Shown: positions 6,280 to 11,453 of the stretch, piece after piece
Layout: every line of letters begins with the position of its first letter
How positions within the stretch are numbered: the first letter of the stretch is position 1
NCBI GenBank assembly: GCA_036939755.1
Contig: JALLAZ010000601.1
Location: 1 to 11,453 of the forward strand
Length of the DNA stretch: 11,453 nucleotides
Source of the DNA: Stephanodiscus triporus
Lineage: Eukaryota > Bacillariophyta > Thalassiosirophyceae > Thalassiosirales > Thalassiosiraceae
Direction: 5' to 3'
Position numbers and translations under genes: made by a program
Notes under the pieces: model-generated
The model's database searches: none
The model's input: only the letters and a program-made list of their open reading frames with translations
Told to the model about the DNA's origin: nothing

Positions 6280-8716
6280 ATGGGCATGAATTGGAACGCG
6301 GATTACATCTCGTGGAAGCCCGTGCCCGCGTCGACGACGACGGCGGCGACGTCGTCGTCGTCGCGTCCTACTTCGTCCATCGCGCCGTCGTCCCCGGCGG
6401 ACGACGCGGAGGAGGCATCGGATCGACGTCGTCGTCTATGGCGCAGCAGTCGTTACGAGGTGGAGGACTACGACATCGACGGCACGTCGTTCCTGTCCGC
6501 GTGCATGTCGCCGCGTCCGACGGCGTGGATATCCGTCCATCCTCCTCCTCCTCGGCCTCCTACCCCATCCTCCATCCCCCCCTCCTCGGACGACGACGAC
6601 GACGACGATCATGATCATCATCGTCGTCGGCGACCGCCGCTCGTGGCGCTCGTGGAGGGATACTGCGGCGCGTCGGATAGGCCGCCGACGCTCATGCTGG
6701 GATCGGATTCGATCCCGCCCGAAATACTGGAGGGGCTGAGGACGAACGGGACGTGCGTCATGTCGGTCGCGACCGGGGGAGAAATAATGGCGGCGATGCG
6801 GATGTCGATGCCGTCGTCGTCGTCGTCGTCGTGCCGATCTCCCACGCGTGGGGGGGGAACAGGAGGAGTAGGAGGAGGAGTAGGAGCGACGACAGGACCT
6901 GCGATGACGTTCGAGGAGGCTGGCCTCAGGCCGACGCGTTCCACGCCGTCGGTCCTTTCGGACCTACCCGCGCCTCCCGCCCGCCGTTCGGATGATGACG
7001 ATGACGACTGGTCGAATACTGGGTATCCGCGTCCGCCCGCCGTGGACGATTCGCCCGTGCACATGCACTGTCGATTGGTAATGGACGTGCCACTGCTTCT
7101 GCCGCCGCCGCCGACGACAGATGATTCGGATGATGATACCCCGTTGTCAACGTCGTCGTCGTCGTCGATGTTGCTCCTGCAGATCGACGCATACGTCATC
7201 AGGGGAGACGTGATACGAAAACAATCCCGTCTCCTCCTATCTCCGCCGGAAGAACGAACGACCGTCCACGGCAATCCCGACGTGCGTGGCATCGTCGGAA
7301 AGATCGATTGTTTGCTGTTGCGTCCGTTGGCGAGCCTGGGACGTGGTAGGTTCGGCAAGGTCGAGAGCATATATCACATGGAAAGGCCTAGGCCCCAGTT
7401 GTCGAAGAAGAAGACGGGCGGCGATGATGTCACTCGTTCTCCTTCGTCGAAAGGCTGGGATCGCGATGCCCGCAGCGGCGACGATGTTCCGACTTACGAC
7501 TGCTTCGACTTGAACGGTGACACATGCAACAACGTGGGCTGGGAGAGTAATTCCATGTGGGAAATCGATCATCTCCTTCCCTTCGAGTCCATTCGCGACG
7601 ACGTGGGATACGATGAGAATCGTGGGGACGGGGAAACGATAACGTACGCGTATCGTCTCGACTCGCGTTGTTCGCTGGGTTACAACCCCATGAAGCAAGT
7701 CGTATGCCCGCGGTTCGTCGGGTGGATCTCATCCTACGAACCCGACTCGTCGTCGTCGTCGTCGCGTGCCGAAGACGACGATGACGACAACGTCAACGGT
7801 GGCGGCGGCGAGCGCGGCCGCCCGAGCTGGCGGACGTCGGCACGGCCCGAGGATCCCGACCGATGATCGCGTTCGCGGCGTGTCCGCGCTCGGACGAATT
7901 CGACGATTCCGACGAGGAAGACGCCGACGCCGCCGCCGATGACGAAAACGACCGACGCGACGGATCGCGCAGGAAGGACGCGCAGCGCGACGCGGAAAGG
8001 ACGGGATACTTTTGCGTCAACGTCGTCTCGCAAGAGCTGGCATGGGCGATGAACGCGAGCGCCGCCCCGCTCGGGAAGGGACTGAGCGAGTTTCGTCTAA
8101 TGGAGGGCGGTCCGTCGTGCACCGACGATGGGGTATACAATTTCAAGCAGACCATCCCATCGCCTATGCATGCACCCACCGTCAACGCGCCGTTCGTGCC
8201 ACAATCGCCATCATTCATAGAATGTCGATACGTCAAGACAGGTTAGTCTTCCGATACGAGCTGAAATTCTTCCTTCTGTCCTTCCCCATGTCTCATCACT
8301 TTTGTCGTCAGTCAAAATCCCCGCAATATTCGAGAATGATTCCATGTACAGTTTGATCATTGGGCAAGTAGATTTTTGATTGTGTGCTTACTGCGACGAT
8401 CTTGTTATTTGTTTTGCTCCTAGCTGCTAACATACTCTCGTTGACTGCTTATCTCAGGGAGGTCGTGAACATCCACATAAGAAGAGACTGTTTAAAGCCT
8501 AAAACAGGCACATCGAAGGGTGGTGATGATGGAGGTAGTGATGGCAAAGAATGTTTTGATTTAGCAATAGACTTAAAGAAGGTCAGACCAGTATCCCGAC
8601 TGGGTTACAGTCAAGAATATACTGTGATTTCAGACGATTTTCCTCAGGGAGGCGATGAGCAACCACTGTTTGGAGCCTACTCAGTCACAGCGAAGAATCA
8701 TGAGATGGTGTTATAA
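6280..8716 (+). CDS. Tandem flavin-reductase-like (FMN-binding split barrel) protein
   Basis: Exon 1 runs 6280-8241 with an unexplained frame break between about 7747 and 7826; then 8312-8363 and 8458-8716 (alternative junction 8367/8462). Corrected length is about 730-757 aa, far above the roughly 200 aa of a single-domain member. Domain 1 (about 61-375) has MSPRPTAWIS, the GTCVMSVATG strand, FEEAGLRPTRS, DSPVHMHCRL, AYVIRGDVI and LLLRPLASLG. Domain 2 repeats the order: VVCPRFVGWIS, RPMIAFAACP, RTGYFCVNVVSQELAWAMNASAAPL, SEFRLMEGG, VPQSPSFIECRYVKT, SLIIGEVVNIHI, VRPVSRLGYSQEYTV. These are the hallmarks of the flavin_reduct/RutF-like family, which binds FMN and often reduces flavin with NAD(P)H; the substrate here is unknown. 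Poly-Asp, poly-Ser and Pro-rich insertions sit in the loops. No signal peptide is visible. Family assignment is from remembered motifs, not a search. Confidence 0.8.
6589..6609 (+). repeat. (GAC)7 tract, poly-Asp loop in flavin-reductase domain 1
   Basis: Seven GAC codons, followed by a His/Arg stretch (HDHHRRRR), inserted after the first strand of domain 1 at residues 104-118. Confidence 0.85.
6814..6831 (+). repeat. (TCG)6 tract, poly-Ser loop in domain 1
   Basis: Six TCG codons (residues 179-184), followed by a Gly-rich stretch encoded by GGAGGAGTAGGAGGAGGAGTAGG-type repeats at about 6850-6890. Together they form a long low-complexity insertion in the split barrel. Confidence 0.8.
7747..7826 (+). 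other. Frame break in flavin-reductase domain 2 (indel or small intron)
   Basis: Upstream, the frame gives VVCPRFVGWISSYEP then (TCG)6 Ser and Asp runs, and ends at TGA 7864. Downstream, family-like sequence (RPPELADVG, RPMIAFAACP, then FCVNVVS) is in another frame, open from before 7803. Domain 1 has RPPLVALVEGYCGASDRPP at the matching place, so the change of frame lies within about 7747-7810. A one-base insertion, a two-base deletion, or an intron of 47 nt (7766-7812) or 86 nt (7766-7851) would each restore the frame. The donor GTGCCG is weak, so a sequence error or true frameshift is as likely. Confidence 0.65.
8242..8311 (+). other. Intron of the flavin-reductase gene (GT-AG, 70 nt)
   Basis: Donor G|GTTAGT and acceptor TTTGTCGTCAG|TC in phase 1. 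Splicing gives YVKT-VKIPAIFENDSMYSL, which fits the expected strand of the split barrel. Unspliced, the frame ends at TAG within the donor. Confidence 0.88.
8364..8457 (+). other. Second intron of the flavin-reductase gene, probably GC-AG (94 nt)
   Basis: The exon before ends in SLIIG and would stop at TGA 8377. With donor GG|GCAAGT (8364) and acceptor ATCTCAG|G (8457) the product is LIIGEVVNIHI, carrying the Glu typical of this family. A GT-AG alternative, CAA|GTAGAT (8368) to GGGAG|GTC (8461), also has 94 nt and gives LIIGQVVNIHI, but both of its sites are weaker. GCAAGT is the usual donor of GC-AG introns. A CTAAC branch-point-like sequence lies at about 8427-8431. Confidence 0.75.
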
Positions 8717-8985
8717 TATCATGATTTGATACAGAGATAGAAAAGGTTTTGAAAATTGGGGTCGCCGAATGATGATGAGAAGTGATTAAATTTTTAAGGA
8801 TCAATTTTAATGCACACACGCCTCAAATTATGTACTTAATCCTTTTCATAGTGTGATGATCCAAATGACTTCCGACGTCCAGACTACACGAGATACACTG
8901 GACCCATGGCAGCAAGCACATACTTCCGATGGATGTTTCTAGCCGTTTGCTATTTGCTTTAGGTGTTATGCTTCCCCTATTTCGG
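8717..8985. other. Convergent 3' intergenic region (genes 4 and 6)
   Basis: These 269 bp of AT-richer sequence hold the 3' UTRs of two converging genes. I see no further gene, repeat or RNA in it. Small open frames on either strand lack any recognisable protein feature. Confidence 0.5.
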
Positions 8986-10773
8986 TCATGTAAACTCGGC
9001 ATCAACATCCTTGCTCAGGTTCCCCGCGTGCTCCGTAGTTGACGCGGAAGATGGAACGACCGCCGAATGCCCCACCTTCTTTTCCCTACAGTGGAATTCG
9101 ATGGCGAGGGGGGTCACGGCGTGCTGTTCCGCGGGGCTCGGGCCGGCCTCGTAAAGGACGATGCCGATCACGATGCAAGCGAAGGCCGCATAGAAATACG
9201 GCGTCAATCGCACGCCGTTTTCCTCCACGTCGAATATCGCGGCGAACAAGTCGCTCGTCAGGAGGAGAATATTCAACAGCGCAGCCTCGGACATGTATAG
9301 GAACTGCATCTCTCCCGCCACGCTCAGCGCCCTCGTCCCGAAGTGCGTCGCGAAAAGCATCATCCTCCAATCCAGATCGCACGCGCCCTCGTCGCCGAAG
9401 AGAGCGACGACGTTGTCCTTCTCGAACACAGCCAGCTGCACCACAGATATGAGCGCTCCGAAAAATCCCTTCATGAAGAGCATCTCGTTCACGCCACCGT
9501 AATCGTTCACGATGATCTCCGACAACACGTCGTCGAGACCGAGGAGTATCGCGCCGATTATCGCGAATAAGTCCCCCTGGACGTGCTCGAGGGAATGACG
9601 GACGCCCTCCCCTCCCTCCCCGTCCAGGTCGGACGCGGTGTTAACGACGATGCCCGATATGCATATCGCGCATCCCAACAGGTGAGTCCACAGGTACCTC
9701 CTCTTCATGATCATCTTCGAGAAGAGCATCGCGCTCGGTATCGCCAATGCGTCCGACACGTAAACGAAGGTGAACGTCGTGTATCGGAAGGCGAGGAAGA
9801 TGAAGTAGAACGCCTGCGCCTCGACGAGGGCCACGCCGAGGTAGTAGTACCACCTCGCGCGTATTTCGAACAGGCCGAATAGGAACGGATACGTCGGACG
9901 GGACGATCGTAGCCTCTCCCCGCGGGACGCGCCGGTGCCCCTCGATCGATGATGATGATGATGATGATGACGACGACGGCGTCGCTCCTCCGACGCGCTC
10001 CGGCGACCGCGGTCGTCGTCGTCGTCGTCGTCGTCGTCGTCTTTCCGTCTCAGGGAGAACAGTCGTATCCGTCTCGCGGGCGAGTCGTCATCGTCCAACG
10101 TCAGGTCGTCGTCGACGTCGTCGTCGTCATAGTCGTGGGCGTCGACGTAGATCTTGTCATCGTCGCCCCCCTCGCCTCTCCCCCCTCCGCCGCGACGGCC
10201 GCCGTGGTCGTCTTCGTGGTTGTCGTCGTCGTCGTCGTCGTCGTCGCCGATGCGGAAACCCCCCCGCTCCCCTCCTCCCCCCACGACGGCGGCGGCGGCA
10301 GTCGTCGTCGCCCCCCTCTCCCTCCTCATGTCGCCCCTGACGAGGAACGCCCCGAGCATCCCGACGAGCGCGTATCCGAAGGCGTTGTACGTGCCCGGCG
10401 CGCTGACGCCGCACTCGAGGGCGAGGACGTCGTTCGCGCCGCCCGCGATCGCGAGGACTAGGGCGACGGCCTGCCCGAGCAGCAGGACCTTCCAGTGCGC
10501 GACCGTGTGCACAACTCCGTCGAATACGGTCGACGCGAGGGTGTGGGCGATGGATCCGACGACGGAGGAACCCACGATCGAGGCGGGGGGGGGGGGACCA
10601 CCCGCGAGCGACGACGACTCGCGGACGTCGTCGTCGTCGTCGTCGTCGTCGTCGTTCGCGATGGCGGCGTCGGCGTCGGCGACGGCGTCGCCGGTCCGTT
10701 CCATCATCTCGATGTTGTTGCTTCTGGAGGGGATAGGACGCCGACTTAACATCTCCTCCGATAACCACAGCAT
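8986..10773 (-). CDS. SLC35F-type (drug/metabolite transporter superfamily) carrier with Asp/His-rich loop
   Basis: A single-exon frame of 595 aa from the ATG at 10773. The membrane core matches the SLC35F1/F2/F6-like family: WKVLLLGQAVALVLAIAGG (94-112), an Ala/Tyr-rich second helix (128-145), ARWYYYLGVALVEAQAFYF (306-324), the YTTFTFVYVSDALAIPSAML segment (331-350), LLGCAICISGIVVN, GDLFAIIGAILLGLDDVLSEIIV, FFGALISVVQLAVFE, and three more helices to about 541, ten in all. The loop between helices 2 and 3 (about 147-305) is far longer than usual and holds D8, D10, several D4 clusters and H7, flanked by Arg. The N-terminus carries D9 (41-49). Such carriers sit in plasma or endomembranes; the substrate is unknown and not deducible here. 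The first ATG is taken; ATGs at residues 8, 23 and 24 are possible. The C-terminal tail is polar (about 545-595). It is divergent from gene 7 by 267 bp. Confidence 0.85.
   Translation of the reverse strand: MLWLSEEMLSRRPIPSRSNNIEMMERTGDAVADADAAIANDDDDDDDDDVRESSSLAGGPPPPASIVGSSVVGSIAHTLASTVFDGVVHTVAHWKVLLLGQAVALVLAIAGGANDVLALECGVSAPGTYNAFGYALVGMLGAFLVRGDMRRERGATTTAAAAVVGGGGERGGFRIGDDDDDDDDNHEDDHGGRRGGGGRGEGGDDDKIYVDAHDYDDDDVDDDLTLDDDDSPARRIRLFSLRRKDDDDDDDDDDRGRRSASEERRRRRHHHHHHHRSRGTGASRGERLRSSRPTYPFLFGLFEIRARWYYYLGVALVEAQAFYFIFLAFRYTTFTFVYVSDALAIPSAMLFSKMIMKRRYLWTHLLGCAICISGIVVNTASDLDGEGGEGVRHSLEHVQGDLFAIIGAILLGLDDVLSEIIVNDYGGVNEMLFMKGFFGALISVVQLAVFEKDNVVALFGDEGACDLDWRMMLFATHFGTRALSVAGEMQFLYMSEAALLNILLLTSDLFAAIFDVEENGVRLTPYFYAAFACIVIGIVLYEAGPSPAEQHAVTPLAIEFHCREKKVGHSAVVPSSASTTEHAGNLSKDVDAEFT
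9949..9969 (-). repeat. (CAT)7 tract, His7 in the carrier loop
   Basis: Seven consecutive His codons (residues 269-275), preceded by five Arg codons and lying near the end of the inserted loop. Confidence 0.85.
10012..10041 (-). repeat. (GAC)10 tract, Asp10 in the carrier loop
   Basis: Ten Asp codons (residues 245-254), read as (GTC)n on the plus strand. Related tracts lie at 10222-10245 (Asp8) and 10627-10653 (Asp9, N-terminus). Confidence 0.88.
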
Positions 10774-11040
10774 GTCAACATGGGAGGTGAGAGGTGGGAC
10801 GAAGGAGGCTTCGAGATTTGCTGCTTGGCGTTCCCCGCCCGAAATGAATACTCTCTAGAGAGGTACGATATCGTTATATCTTAAAAGAGAGTTGGAAGTA
10901 CGGGGCTAGCTGCCGGAATCATTTCGGAGTCTTCATTATGACCATAAATGACCAAATAATGTCTTCTCAATCTGTTCGAGTTGAGAAACTCCGCAAAAAT
11001 CAGAACACGAACCAGCCCGGCCTGTCTTAAAGTACCCGAC
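10774..11040. promoter_or_regulatory. Divergent promoter between genes 6 and 7
   Basis: These 267 bp separate two start codons. They contain a perfect 12-bp palindrome CTCTCTAGAGAG at 10851-10862, a TATCGTTATATC patch at about 10867-10878, and two ATGACCA copies at 10938-10944 and 10948-10954, spaced exactly 10 bp and framed by CATTAT (10934) and ATAATG (10956). A protein-binding role is inferred only. Confidence 0.5.
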
Positions 11041-11453
11041 ATGACGAAAATATTGCACTTCGTTGCCGCCGCCGCCGCCGCGGCACTCTCTGTTTCGGCA
11101 CCTGCCCTCGCCCAGGAGAAGCCACACCGCAGGCTGATCCCGCGCCGACCCGACAGGCAGGTGAGTTTTGGTCGTGTTGTTCATTTCCTCGGGAACAATC
11201 ATCTCCGACCCCACCCCACCCCCCAACAGTCGCCGCGTCTTACGGCTATCAAATAACCTTTCCCCCCCCCTTTCACGTCTATCGCCGTCGCCAGAGCATC
11301 CGTAAAATGATCACGGAGAGGTACGATCGAACGGAGGAGACGCTGGTGAATTTGATTGAGCAGCGTCAGGCTGCCATAGACGATCATCGCTCCGGTCGCT
11401 CGTTGATGAGCGACGAGGTGAGTTCCGGGGCGTCCGGACTACATACGACAATA
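11041..11453 (+). CDS. Secreted or endomembrane-targeted protein, 5' part only
   Basis: Exon 1 is 11041-11160 and exon 2 is 11295-11417; the second intron opens with GAG|GTGAGT at 11418 and runs off the window. The visible 81 residues start with a classical signal peptide: MTKILHFV, seven Ala, a hydrophobic stretch, and a cleavage-type APALA|Q at 24/25. A basic, Pro/Arg-rich segment follows (HRRLIPRRPDRQ), then a charged, helix-prone stretch rich in Glu and Arg (KMITERYDRTEETLVNLIEQRQAA). Both introns are phase 0. No domain is recognisable from this fragment. The signal peptide means ER entry; the final destination cannot be told. Confidence 0.72.
11161..11294 (+). other. Intron 1 of gene 7 (GT-AG, 134 nt)
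   Basis: Donor CAG|GTGAGT and acceptor GTCGCCAG|AGC in phase 0. It carries C-rich runs (CCCCACCCCACCCCCC at about 11210 and C9 at about 11262). An earlier AG at 11229 would lead into an in-frame TAA, so it is not used for this frame. Confidence 0.75.

Noticed and set aside
7336..7366. Protein-kinase glycine-loop look-alike (LGRGRFGKV) in gene 4
   Set aside because: It falls exactly where flavin-reductase domain 1 should end (LRPLASLG...). No kinase lysine, HRD or DFG region follows.
6618..7370. Long antisense frame (250 codons) opposite gene 4
   Set aside because: It is kept open by GC-rich trinucleotide repeats and has poly-Asp/Ser/Gly content without any domain, while the sense strand has family motifs and clean splicing.
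8377..8379. TGA after ...SLIIGQVDF as the true end of gene 4
   Set aside because: The family sequence continues in the exon from 8458 (EVVNIHIRRDCL... RPVSRLG), which needs the intron to be spliced out.
10154..10858. Long plus-strand frame opposite gene 6
   Set aside because: It consists of Pro/Ser runs from the antisense of the Asp-coding repeats; the minus strand encodes a recognisable carrier.
1..11453. A prokaryotic-type defence, biosynthetic or mobile system
   Set aside because: All genes are intron-bearing or eukaryote-like, alternate in strand, have no operon structure, and no transposase, integrase or nuclease is visible.

Overview
This is nuclear DNA from a eukaryote, most likely a stramenopile alga and probably a diatom. 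The evidence is short GT-AG introns (about 70-300 nt) inside compact genes, ATG starts in good context, gene spacings of only about 180-570 bp, and protein types common in such genomes (a signal-peptide/TM/PDZ protein, a tandem flavin-reductase-like protein, an SLC35F-type carrier). The diatom assignment is inference; no marker gene is present. I see no phage, plasmid, CRISPR, bacterial operon, rRNA, tRNA or transposon.

Seven protein genes lie in strictly alternating orientation. Gene 1 (+, 206-832) is a two-exon four-TM membrane protein of unknown function. Gene 2 (-, 2535-1045) is a two-exon single-pass membrane protein with a signal peptide, an ectodomain and a C-terminal cytoplasmic PDZ domain. 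Gene 3 (+, 3109-4626) is a single-exon, low-complexity, Ser/Asp/Pro/Lys-rich protein that I do not recognise. Gene 4 (+, 6280-8716) encodes two flavin-reductase-like split-barrel domains in tandem, with two clear introns and one unexplained frame break. Gene 5 (-, 6100-5017) is a two-exon four-TM protein whose frame is broken at a C15/G15 homopolymer; its intron is an extreme purine/pyrimidine tract. Gene 6 (-, 10773-8986) is a drug/metabolite-transporter-superfamily carrier like SLC35F1/F2/F6 with a long Asp/His-rich loop. Gene 7 (+, from 11041, running off the right edge) is a secreted protein, only its first two exons being present.

Divergent promoters lie at 2536-3108 (genes 2/3), 6101-6279 (genes 5/4, only 179 bp) and 10774-11040 (genes 6/7). 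Convergent 3' ends lie at 833-1044, 4627-5016 and 8717-8985. Apart from sharing promoters there is no evidence that the genes work in one pathway. Most of the right half is GC-rich and full of (GAC/GTC)n repeats, read as poly-Asp from one strand and poly-Ser from the other, with an AT-richer island at about 8242-8985.

I did not find an evident new multi-gene system. The items most worth a second look are the tandem flavin-reductase protein (with a likely GC-AG intron), the G-rich intron of gene 5, the Asp/His loop of the carrier, the TM-PDZ protein, and the two frame breaks in low-complexity linkers of the adjacent genes 4 and 5.
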